Positions 46,963 through 56,514 of a stretch of DNA of 64,000 nucleotides are shown one piece after another. A model generated the notes under the pieces. The model was not told where the DNA came from. It saw nothing but the letters and a program-made list of their open reading frames with translations, and did no database searches. Every line of letters starts with the position of its first letter. Position 1 is the first letter of the stretch. A program made the translations under genes and the position numbers. Source of the stretch: Trichaptum fuscoviolaceum (lineage: Eukaryota > Basidiomycota > Agaricomycetes > Hymenochaetales > Trichaptaceae); the NCBI GenBank assembly GCA_910574455.1, contig CAJSYZ010000004.1, positions 3,668,599 through 3,732,598 of the forward strand, written 5' to 3'.

Positions 46963-48171
46963 CTACTGAAAATCCGCTGGGGGCGGGGCTTCGGGATTGT
47001 GAACGTTCTTGGCGGCGGGCGTCATGGCGGCGAATGCGTTCTGTAGCACGGACTGCTGCACATTCTGGACGTACTGTTCCGCCATACGTTTGAGCGTTTC
47101 TTCGAACGACTGGAGCGCGGGGGGCGAGGGGCTCGACGGGGACGTGGATTTCGTAGCCTTTAGGTTTCGGGTTGGCGGTCGCGTTGGGCAATCGCTCACT
47201 AAATGGTCTTTCTCTCCGCAGTAGTAGCATAGTCCCTTACTCCTGCGCTCCCGGCGCACCCTGTCAATCTCCATTGCGTTGGGATCCTTCGTCGAGCTTG
47301 CGCCCGCAGTCGGGATCGTACGCGGAGCTGAACTAGTGGTGCCGGGATTGCTTCGGGGCGTAGCCGCTGGCTTTGATACTGGTCCATAGGCGTGTGCGAG
47401 CCTTAGCTTCTCGTCCGTCTCGGAAACCCAGTTGACGTAGGCATCGAATTTCATATCCTTCGCCTCTGTGCTGGCGATGTGCTGGCGAACCTGGTCTTTG
47501 AGTCCCTTCCGGAACATGTCGAGGTAAATGACATCCGTCGTTGCGTCCTTGGGCCACCCGGTGAGGGCTTGGAGGGCACGGAATTGCGACGCAAACTCGG
47601 CGACCGTTCCTGTCTGGCGTAGGCGCATCAGCTTGTCGGCTGCGGCTTTGTCTGCATCGATTTCCCCGTAAGAGGCGCGAAGGGCGGCGAACAGGGCCTC
47701 CAGGCTGGCGGCTTCTGGCGGTGTCGGGATGTCCTGGAGTCGATCTAGAATGGGTCGTGCCCAGTCTTGCGCCGGCCCCCGTAGTAGCATCAGAGCAAAT
47801 GCGACTTTGCGGGTTTCGTCTAGTCCTGGATGTTGTCCGAACAGGTAGAGCTTAATCTGGTGAATCCAGTTCTCCAGCTTGGCTCGTTCGCCTTCGAAGG
47901 TGTCGGGAAGCTTCATCTTGAGCCCTGCTCCGCCCCCAGACGGGGAGGCGGGCTGGCTCGCGATTTGGGCTTCTAACGCCTGGTTGGCGTGCTTGAGCTG
48001 GGCGACTGTGTTCTGGACCTGATTGTGTTCGTTGACTAGCTTGGAGTAGCGCTTTTCGAGGGTGTCGAGGCGATCAAGGATGGGCTGGAGTTTGTCTTCC
48101 TCCATCGAGGAGCTAGGGGACGGGAAAGCGAAGGTGTCTGCGAGTCCTCCCCATTCCTGGTGGGACGACAT
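46963..48171 (-). CDS. gag: Retrotransposon Gag with zinc knuckle
   Basis: 402 aa. A coiled coil (about residues 25-70) precedes a capsid-like domain (KLENWIHQIKLYLFGQHPG, FASQFRALQALTGWPKDAT) and a CCHC zinc knuckle (CYYCGEKDHLVSDC) at about residues 315-330. Gag stops at 46963 and pol's ATG lies 171 bases further in the same frame, with at least one more in-frame stop between them. Another frame (47230-46823) bridges most of the gap. Pol translation therefore needs reinitiation, double frameshifting or splicing; I cannot say which. Confidence 0.93.
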   Translation of the reverse strand: MSSHQEWGGLADTFAFPSPSSSMEEDKLQPILDRLDTLEKRYSKLVNEHNQVQNTVAQLKHANQALEAQIASQPASPSGGGAGLKMKLPDTFEGERAKLENWIHQIKLYLFGQHPGLDETRKVAFALMLLRGPAQDWARPILDRLQDIPTPPEAASLEALFAALRASYGEIDADKAAADKLMRLRQTGTVAEFASQFRALQALTGWPKDATTDVIYLDMFRKGLKDQVRQHIASTEAKDMKFDAYVNWVSETDEKLRLAHAYGPVSKPAATPRSNPGTTSSAPRTIPTAGASSTKDPNAMEIDRVRRERRSKGLCYYCGEKDHLVSDCPTRPPTRNLKATKSTSPSSPSPPALQSFEETLKRMAEQYVQNVQQSVLQNAFAAMTPAAKNVHNPEAPPPADFQ

Positions 48172-48260
48172 CGCGGGTCGGCGGTACGGGTGCGGGGGTA
48201 GAAGTAAAGAGCGTGAGGGTGTCGAGTCCGAGCGGCGGTGAGCCAGGACTTTTGACCTAA

Positions 48261-49078
48261 TGTTACGACCGTCGGGAATTGTAGCGGGAAACAGTTTCGG
48301 GAAACTGGAATTCGCGACAAGAACCCGCGTTCGGGAATCTGGATTCGCGACTGGGAACGAGCGTGGGAATTCAGGCGGGAAACGCGCGGGATTCTATCCA
48401 GGCGCGTCGCGGGATTCTCAAGGCCAGCTAGGACTCTTCACTGCTTTGAACGTCAAGTAAGCGGATCCCTAAGGAAGCACTCCACAAGTAAGTATTGCGC
48501 AACTAACTACACAGGAGAAAAGAGAGAGATCGCACCTAAGGAAGCACTCCACAAGAGGTCAAAAGTGGGGTGCTCCTTACGATGCCTACAGCTATTTATC
48601 TACTTCGTAAAGACTGTATAGTTAATCTACGCTAAGTGTCCTTGCGCAATGCGCACCTATCTACTACAAACGATACATGCTACGACCGCACTGCTAGGCA
48701 TGTCTATCCCGTCTCTCCAGATGGCTACGGCCTGTCCGTGGACGTCAGCGTCCGGTCCGGGGCCGCGACTAGCCAGACTAGGTATGCCAGACTGTTGCAG
48801 GTCGTCACCTTGAGGTACTAGCGGATTAACGAGCGTATACTGATAAGTGAATGTACGTGTGCCGTGGCGGGTCGTCGTAAATGAGTGTGTGTATGCGTGC
48901 ATGGTTGCCGGGACGGTGGTGCGGGATAAGTCACGTGAGCATGGGATCGTGCGATTCGGGAATGAGGTTTCGCGCGGGGAATCCAATGGCGGGATTCTCC
49001 CCGCGGGTTTGTCTGCTCATGTCGGGATCCTTGGCGGGAAAGTGCGGGAAATGAGAAAAGGAGCCCGGGATCTCGACA
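48261..49078 (-). repeat. LTR (5' LTR of the minus-oriented element), 818 bases
   Basis: Near-identical partner of 42376-43192, one base longer. The internal sequence next to it (minus strand TTAGGTCAAAAGTCCTGG) does not begin with the TGG of a usual tRNA primer-binding site; the first TGG is about 15 bases in. Confidence 0.96.
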
Positions 49079-49083
49079 CACGC
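49079..49083. repeat. Target-site duplication, right copy (CACGC)
   Basis: Matches 42371-42375. Removing the element and one copy gives CCACGC joined to GCAGATATATGC, which keeps the transposase frame (…DIPR then ADICDLIS…). Confidence 0.95.
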
Positions 49084-50565
49084 GCAGATATATGCGATCT
49101 CATATCTCCGGACCTGCTGCACCAAATCATCAAAGGCGTGTTCAAGGATCATCTTGTCGAGTGGATATGTCAGAGCTTGACCACGTCAGAGCTGGATATT
49201 GTGGATAAAAGGTGATTTTTTTCGCAAGTTGTTTAATGTAAATACCATTGCTAACATCCGCGTAGAATCAGAGTTGCTGCTCCTTTTCCTGGACTTCGCA
49301 GATTCCCCGAAGGCCGAGGCTTCAAGCAATGGACAGGCAATGATTCTAAGGCACTTATGAAAGTATGTGACCTTTTTATCTTGTTCGAGGCAGTGGTTTG
49401 CTGATATTTGATGCAATTTGCTTAGGTGTTCTTCCGGCTATCGTGGGCATTGCACACGATGATATGATTCGCACATTAAGTGCATTTCTAGACTTCTGTT
49501 ACCTTGTGCGTCGGTACACGATTACAGCCTCAACTCTTGATCAAATCAAAGCCTCTTTGGATCACTTTCACCGTTATCGGCAAATATTCATAGCTAAGGG
49601 CATCCGGGATAACTTTTCACTACCACGACAGCATGCTATGGTCCATTATCCAACATTGATCCCTCTGTTTGCTGCACCGAGCGGGCTGTGTTCATCGATT
49701 ACAGAGAATAAACATATTTATGCGGTCAAAGAAACGTGGCGACGCTCGAACAGAAATGATCCCTTGGGCCAGATGATCACAGCAAACCAACGACTCAGCA
49801 AACTTATTGCATCGAGGTCAGACTTCAAACGGCGTGGAATGCTAGACGATACGCTATCCGAGGCTACGTGGAAAGTTTTGCGAGATGTTCTGCGGAAGAA
49901 TATGTCAGAGCCGGAGGAGGATGATGCTGAGAGGATCCCGAATCAGAGGGAGCAGTTGCAGTGTATTGGTGTGGCAGGAGCAGCCAATGATACAGATGAT
50001 TTCTTCGATGGCACTGTGGGTAATCAAGGGCACAACGAAATTGCTGACCTGGATGATTTCAGCACTTCATCAGTGGAAGGACTGCAAAGTAGTGTTGTTC
50101 TTCATGATGTGGAAAATACAGAACATCGGTTTTGCTTAGGTGGTAGAAGTGATCCTTCGAGCTTGATGTTAATGGCTTCGAAACAACGTCAGTAACACGA
50201 GCTTCAAATTGTGGCGCTGGATATCTGACTTATTTGTTGCTATCCTTACAGAGTCCAGTAAGCTGTACCCCAAACAGCTCAACGCTCTTGCGGCGATAAA
50301 AGGCCATCCGGAACTCCGACAGCTCCGACGACTCATCAAAATATACTTATTCTGCAAGTACGAAAGGTGCAACTTGAACGAATTAGGATACTATGACCTC
50401 GGAAGCGCTTCTGAAAGCCTGATAGCCGAACAACAGTTTGCACTGGACATGGGCAATGACATTGCCATCTTCCATTCAGCTACCGCGTATTTCGCCTACC
50501 GCGGCGAATCAATTCCTATAGAGCAAGCAATGAGGGAGGTGATCAGGTCCAATCCCTCTTGGCGC
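49079..50565 (+). pseudogene. Plavaka-type transposase, middle part between two insertions
   Basis: Continues the transposase after the retrotransposon: DLLHQIIKGVFKDHLVEW, VAAPFPGLRRFPEGRGF, KQWTGNDSKALMK, DMIRTLSAFLDFCYLVRR, FSLPRQHAMVHYPTLIPLF, SGLCSSITENKHIYAVKE, LSKLIASRSDFKRRGML, then an acidic spacer, LIKIYLFCKYERC and FHSATAYFAYRG to NPSWR. At about 49425 the acceptor is followed by GTGTTCTTCCGG, where the conserved VFLPAI reading needs one extra base, so a 1-base deletion breaks the frame. This lesion is independent of the LTR insertions. The segment ends at the LTR-like insertion starting at 50566. Confidence 0.85.
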
Positions 50566-51437
50566 TGTAACACCTGGACTGCGTCCAGTGTTCGTACGAA
50601 GCCCGCCGGACGCAGCAGAGGCATCCGTATGGAACCCGGATGCATACACCGGACACCGGATGAGCAGAAAGGCTCCCGGTCGACACTCGAAGCTAAATAG
50701 CAAAGGGAAAACTGTACCTAAGCACGAGTAATAGAGCCTACAAGTCACAGAGCTCACCGGCGATCACACAACGGGCAATGCGATGGGTGGACGAGCAAAC
50801 GAGCTTGCGGGATATGTGTCCGGCCGGACACTTAGAGTGTGGCGACGTGCGCGAGTGGCGTGAGAAACGGGTTGCCAATTGAGGGACGGGAACAAAGACA
50901 ACGGTTCCGGGGTAGTTTGCGTGGCCGGAGTAGCCGGTTCACACGCGGTATTAACTTGTGTTAGTCGCCACCTGTAACACCGTGTGAAAATTTACTTCAT
51001 TTTCCCTACCATCACGACGTGTGAGCGAGAGCGAGAATCTTGCGGCGGCGACGGTGTCGACGGACGGGCTCAACAGCCTCACGGATTTCCTCTGCTTTCT
51101 TTCTGTTTCTTGTCTTCGGACTTCGACTACGGCGGCGCGCGACGGTTTTACGGACGTGCAAGTGTCCCTTTCTTCTGGACTTCTCGCGAAGGCGTGCGGC
51201 GGGCGCGCACTACGAGTTTTACGGACGCGCAAGAGTTAGTTTGTTTCTTGTCTTCGGTCTTCGAGCGAGCGACGGTTGCGTGGCGCACGCAGAAGACATA
51301 CTTACGGACGACGGGGGCCGTTTAGTTATTTCACTAGTTTCCTTCGTTGTTTCTCCTCTTCTTTCTGTTTCACTACCTTATTCTTCTTCTACGGGTTTTC
51401 TACACATCCCACCCCCTTTGTACTAATTATACTTTCA
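50566..51437. mobile_element. LTR-like insertion (probable solo LTR), 872 bases
   Basis: Starts TGTAACACC and ends ACTTTCA (TG...CA), with GCGC on both sides (50562-50565 and 51438-51441). Excising it with one GCGC copy joins TCTTGGCGC to GGAAAACCACGA and restores the transposase frame (NPSWR then GKPRRDVVLVQV). It lacks long frames with known domains and carries a repeated TTTTACGGACG(T/C)GCAAG motif (about 51147 and 51218). It is unlike the LTRs of the nearby element. A solo LTR left by recombination fits best; a non-autonomous DNA element with a 4-base duplication is an alternative. Confidence 0.78.
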
Positions 51438-51975
51438 GCGCGGAAAACCACGACGTGATGTCGTTCTTGTCCAAGTTAGTTCTCGCAAAAAGGGGTTTGC
51501 AGGGATGCGAATTGCTCGGGTTATGCTTCTTTTCTCCTTCACCGCCAATGGAGAACGTCAGGAATGCGCCCTTGTCCAGTTTTTCAAGAACGTTGGAGAC
51601 TCACCTGACAGAAAAACAAGAATGTGGATAGTCGAGCCAGAGTATGAGTCAGAGACCTCTACCGCGTGCCAGCGTAGTACTATTGGAAGTTGCCGTCAAC
51701 CGCTGACTCGGACTCGCCGGAGTGACCTGAATGACACCTCCGACTCGGAGTCAGGCTACCCCCGTCACGGTGACTCAAAAACTCCAAAGTTATCCGTGAT
51801 AGCTCTAGGGAGTATCTTCCGTTTAGCTCACCTCCTTGGGGTTCCAGAGGGTGATGAATGTCCTCCGAAGTCATTGACACCTGAGGAGTCCCTGGACTTT
51901 TACAATAGATTCTATGTTAACCGATTTGCTGACATGCACATGCATGAAACATTGTACGAAAGTAGGCAACAATAA
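51438..51975 (+). pseudogene. Plavaka-type transposase, 3' part
   Basis: C-terminal block typical of Plavaka proteins: DVVLVQV, MRIARVMLLFSFTANGER, CALVQFFKNVGDSPDRKT, MWIVEPEYESE, VIALGSIFRLAHLLGV and LDFYNRFYVNRFADMHMHE. It ends with TAA at 51975. Between MWIVEP and VIALGS the coding sequence itself carries CTCGGACTCG / CTCCGACTCGGAG words resembling the surrounding repeats. Confidence 0.85.
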
Positions 51976-52039
51976 AGATAAACCCTCATTTAGCTCACAA
52001 AGTACCTTGAAACTTATGAAGTAAGGATATAACATTTAA

Positions 52040-52640
52040 ATGTTCAGTGACGGATTATGGTACTAGCTATACTAGAATTGTAGTGTTACTAGTCGGTGCA
52101 TCTTAGACTTCAAGTTCAAGTTGGATCATGTCGGATGCCACTGTCAGTGGCAGTGGTCAAAATTTCCCACTGCTGCAGTGCACTGGCAGCCTCAGGCTGA
52201 GTACTACTACTACTGGTACTAGTACTACTAGTATGAACATAGAAAACTTCAAGTAAAAAGTGTACAATAACATGGAACTTGCCAACAACTGGAAATGAAC
52301 CAATAACCTGCCTCAGGCTGCTACTACTACTAGTACTACTTCAAGTTCTAATTTAACCATCTTGAAGTTGAAGTTCAAGTTGAACACAGACTACTAGTAG
52401 TACTAGTCACGGTAGTACTATCAACTTGAAGCATATGCTATGAATAAATAAATAATTTTTTTGCAGTATATAGTAGTAATCAAGAAAACGATGTCACATA
52501 GTTGCTACTAGTACTAACTACCAATAGTGCAGCATAGTGCGAGAGGAGCTTTAAGTTAAACTTGAAAAGGGAGTAAGCACTGGCATAGAATGAGTAGTAC
52601 TAGTACAATCCGAGTCCTTGACTTTTGTCATAAACATAGT
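52040..52640. repeat. Palindromic-word island
   Basis: Between the transposase end and the next minus-strand gene. Contains CACTGTCAGTGGCAGTGG, CACTGGCAGCCTCAGGCTGAG, several ACTAGTACTACTAGTA runs and repeated CTTCAAGTTCAAGTTG / CTTGAAGTTGAAGTTCAAG sequence. Each word is nearly its own reverse complement. Confidence 0.75.
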
Positions 52641-52745
52641 AAAACGAAATAAAAATTTAACACGGCCACAACTTAAACTTGAATCGCGCGCTGGTGAACC
52701 CTAGAACACTTCGTGTCGGGGAATGGTCCAATATGCAACCGCCAG

Positions 52746-54571
52746 TTACATCGCCGAGCTCATATTGACATCCGAGTCGGTGTCCGTGATGGGATCCAAT
52801 TTGTCGAGAAGAGCAAATAGGATTCCATAATCTGTTAAATAAAATGGACCATAATTACGAAGTAAATCGTCGACTGTCTTCAGGAGTAAAGAGTCAAAAA
52901 TTTGCTCTGCCGGAATAAGGGCATGATCGATGTGTTCCATATCTTCGTGGAGAAATTCGGCGGCCCTGTCGAGTCTTTCCTTGTCTATATCTTTGCGATC
53001 AGCATCGTCAAATTGCCTAATGGCTCGAGTCACTTCGATAATGCCCAGCCTAGCAAAGTCCATCTCCCTGGAGAAGCGCTGCATTGCACCATCATTCATG
53101 AGCAACAGATCCAGAAGCGAATCATCACAGAGGATGATTAAACATTTCCTGATCCAGTTGAACCTGCGCAGAACAACCGAATAATTTCCGTATTCGCGCT
53201 GGATTTGTCGATTATTCTCCAATGAGGACGTTCCACCATCAGCCGAGTCGACGCCAAGAATATCCATTGACTTCTGAATGAGTCGATGAAAGTCAGCTAG
53301 AGCAGCTTCTCCACCGGCACGTTCAAGTTCACGTTTCCATCGACGCCGAGCCTCTCGTGCTGTTCCGGATTGAAAGACAGTCGGAGTCGCCTGAGTCGCA
53401 GAACAATTGACTTCTGCTTCTGAGAGTTGACCAACGGGCGACTTTGGCAATTGTTCCGCACGGCATTTGTCTAGGAAGACGATCCAATCCTTGCACTCGT
53501 TATATGACCAAATAAGTAGGGGGAGAAAGAACTTGAGCGCAAGCCTTGGGTTTCGGGGCCTGCTTGTAGAGCCTTTAAGATTCACGCCCACGACTGGCGT
53601 AAAGTGCTTCAATTGAGCAGAGAGTTCACGACGAACATTTTCCTCGAGCTTTGTGCCTTTGATGTCGATCCTTATGGCAGAAAAGACAGATTTTGTCTGT
53701 ATCAATCGATTGCCGGCCTCCTCATCCTCAAATTTACGTTGCCAACGCACGATTGCATGGTGTGAATGATATCGGGCGACTAAGCAAGACAAGAAATTAT
53801 CCCAGATGACGTCCCCAGTGAAAACATTGATGAGTTTCCCTGACGGGAAAAAGCCGGGAAGAACAGATATGAACGCCGTGGCGACAGCAAGTCTTGATTC
53901 CTCCACACGCTTGCGGATAAGCAGCTCAAGTGGCTCCTCGGGCTATAGCGCATTACCATAAGAACAAGCGGTTAGAGACGTGCATTCAAGCTTTTGATTT
54001 AATTTGCAGCTTACCGTATAACGCATCAGGATAGCTAGTTCTTCACCTAGCTTGAAGATCATGTCCGTGTACTGGTATGTACTGATCCGAAACTGGTCTA
54101 GCATCACAGCCGTCTTCCTCTGCAGAGCCTGTGCTTCCCTAACCCGGTTACTGATATACTGATTTGACATATCAAAGTACCTCCCCAGCCGATCAGCCAG
54201 AACAAGTGTTTCCTTGAAATCGTTCGACGAAAACCCGAAGCGATTTGCATGCTCTAGCTTGGACTCTAAGCTTTTGGTGATTGACTGGACCACCGTGCTA
54301 TCGATATATGCTCCCGAGCGATAACCAAAGGGTAGGTCCTCTGACAAGTCATTGAAGATAAGCCAAACCACACACTGAAATATAGATAATATGTGGTCCT
54401 ACCGAACTTAACCTCTACAGGATTTGTATACACTTCGTATTCGCTCTCGTCTTCGATGATCGCGGACTTTGAGCTGTGAGTGTTGAGACCAAAGCTGGAT
54501 TCTGAACCGTCCTCGTCCTCGTCTGTGTCCAAGCAAGAGCTTGGAGTATCCCCGAGATCAGAACTTGACAT
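52746..54571 (-). CDS. Uncharacterised protein of the mobile-element province
   Basis: Not recognised. Exons start with MSSSDLGDTPSSCLDTDED at 54571, an acidic Ser-rich N-terminus. The second exon (about 54375-54015) contains DDLSEDLPFGYRSGAY-like sequence and YISNRVREAQALQRKTAVM. The long last exon (about 53943-52746) contains FISVLPGFFPSGKLINVFTG, DNFLSCLVARYHSHHAIVRW, FTPVVGVNLKGS and WIVFLDKCRAEQLP, and ends DSDVNMSSAM. It is mostly helical, with no membrane segment or clear catalytic motif. Position and company suggest cargo of a large DNA transposon, but this is inference. Confidence 0.62.
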
Positions 54572-54599
54572 TTTGGAGATTTGATAGTGACTGAACGAA

Positions 54600-55130
54600 G
54601 AGCCTGAGCTACTTCAAGATCAAGTTGGCAGTGCAGTGAGTACTACTACTAGGAATACTAGTAGTAGTAGTAGTATGCCTGAGAGGAAAGTAATGGCAAG
54701 GGTTATTCAAACGGTGAGTGAAGTTGGAATGAAGGTCAAGTGTCGCCACCGTGGCATGCCACCGGCAGCCTGAGTAGTACTAGTAGTAGTAGGCTATTAC
54801 TAGTACTAGTAGTAGCCTGAGTGAGCCACTGGCAGTGAGTGCCAGTGAGCCTGAGGGGCAACTTCAAGTTATTACTAATACTACAGTAGTAGAAAACGGG
54901 CCGAGCTTCGCCGGCAACTTGAAGTCCCTTACTCCGAGTCCGAGTCCCCCATTTGTCAACTTGAAGACGTTCGCACGGGAGGCAGATTTCCCTGAGCGTT
55001 ATCACGCAATTCCGGAACGCAGTGCCCTTCCTCCCAGAACTAGTAGCCTCACTGCCACTGGCACTGCAGTGGCAGCCTCAGGCTCAGGCTGAGCCTGAGT
55101 CACGGTATCACTGCCAGTGGCGCCACTGGA
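54600..55130. repeat. Palindromic-word island
   Basis: Dense in ACTACTAGGAATACTAGTAGTAG, CACTGGCAGTGAGTGCCAGTGAG, CACTGGCACTGCAGTGGCAG and CTCAGGCTCAGGCTGAGCCTGAG type words. No gene is supported here. Confidence 0.75.
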
Positions 55131-55985
55131 TGAAGGATTTAGGACACCCGAAATTGAAACCCATAAGACCCCGCTTGGCACTCAGGCTGGCAAGCATTTA
55201 GGGAGGTTGAAGCCACCCGTCCACCGCCGGCCTTGAGCAGAAGTTCTGCCGGTCCATGGAGTCCCGCGGTATAACTTACCTTTGAACTTGAAGGTAAGGT
55301 ATCAGGGTGTACTTATGATATCTTACCTGATACTACTACTAGTACGGTAAGCAAGGCAGGCATTTAGGACGACTGTCCTAGACACGGACCATCTGGCAGA
55401 CCCTTCCCCTCTGCTAGATCCTGGAAATTTAGGGCCCGGGCAAGACGGAGAGTTTGGCTCCGAGCCGTGCCGTTTAGTACTAGTACTACATACTACTTGT
55501 AGGACGAAAAAGCCGTTCTAAATCCTTAGTACGGGAAGCATAGCCTGAGTATGGTGGCTTCCGACTCAGCCTGAGCCGCAGGCTGCGTCACTACTCTAGT
55601 GGATGCCTTCCCGTAAGAATTTAGGACGGCGGAGGCTGTCCTAAATCTTTGAAACTCCGTCAGGTACAGGTTTAGGACAGCCATCCTAAACCGTAAGCAA
55701 CATCTAGGACGGGTCCTAAATTCCTTTCCGGTTGCCACGGTGAGGTCTGCCGGATTATTTTCATAGATAAAATTGCTTAAAATGGAAGCGGGTGCGTCAC
55801 ATAATCTTCACTTCTACTAAATATGGTATGTGAGAACGCTGCTGTAATGTTTAGAGCCCTTCCTTGATCTCAGTAATTTAGGACGACCGACGTCAACCGG
55901 AAAGTTGGCTCCGTTCCCGGATAATATTCGGAAGAGGATTTAGGATAAGAATCGTCGTCCTAAATCCTTACGGGAAGGCATCCAG
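55131..55985. repeat. Island of TTTAGGAC / GTCCTAAA dyads
   Basis: At least ten copies of a TTTAGGAC word or its complement, several as inverted pairs: 55371-55390 (TTTAGGACGACTGTCCTA), about 55620-55646 (TTAGGACGGC ... GTCCTAA), 55671-55690 (TTTAGGACAGCCATCCTAAA), 55703-55720 (CTAGGACGGGTCCTAAA) and about 55938-55977. This word differs from the CACTGGCAGTG family and is concentrated in under 1 kb. No coding frame is supported. Confidence 0.8.
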
Positions 55986-56514
55986 TACCATCATAATGAT
56001 GATCACGGTGCCTCCGCATCATCATGCCGTGAAACACAAACAAGTATAGTACTACTATAGTACTATCCGGCGAGGACTCGGACTCCGAAGCGAACTGCGG
56101 CGGCCGAGCTGTCAAGTTGCTGAGATCATCAACTTCAAATTCGACTAGTAAGTACTAGTAGTAGTAGTAGTACTAGTAGTTACGGTAGTAGTACTACTCG
56201 CGGCGGGTGCACTCATGCTGTGGCACTGCCAGTGCCAGTGAGGCTGGGAAGTCCTACTACTAGTAGTAGTAGTATCACTGGCATAGTAGTACTAGCCTGA
56301 GTACTTAAATTTAAATATAGTACTACTCTTCACGGCACTCCGTCAGCCTGAGTCACGGTGTGGCCTGCTGGCAGCGGTAGTATCCGACTTCCATCAACTT
56401 CTTCAAGTTCACGTTCCGACGGTGAATAGCTTTTAGTTGCCACTGGCAGCGGACCCCATCATGATGCCCCCCACATCATCTTGAAGCCAGCAACTCAACG
56501 ACTATCCCTTCAGA
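55986..56514. repeat. Palindromic-word island, promoter-proximal
   Basis: Contains CATCATAATGATGATCACGG, ATAGTACTACTATAGTACTAT, a TAGTAGTAGTAGTACTAGTAG run near 56155-56180 and CACTGCCAGTGCCAGTGAGG. It lies immediately upstream of the + strand gene at 56515. Confidence 0.7.

Larger units (their letters stand above)
42376..49078 (-). mobile_element. Complete chromodomain Ty3/gypsy retrotransposon
   Basis: A full-length 6.7-kb element in minus orientation: LTR (48261-49078), gag (48171-46963), pol (46791-43045), polypurine tract (43193-43204) and LTR (42376-43192). In its own orientation the LTRs begin TGTCGAG and end CGTAACA (TG...CA). They differ by a single base indel (GTGTAGCG against GTGTATGCG, near 43011 and 48893), so insertion was recent. 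It lies inside the Plavaka transposase exon coding DIPR/ADIC, flanked by CACGC duplications. Pol order PR-RT-RH-IN with a chromodomain places it with chromoviruses. Both large frames are open, so it may be autonomous. Confidence 0.96.

Noticed and set aside
50209..50700. 163-codon frame ending in the LTR-like insertion
   Set aside because: The first part is real transposase, but the last ~45 codons are insertion sequence, so it is not an independent gene.
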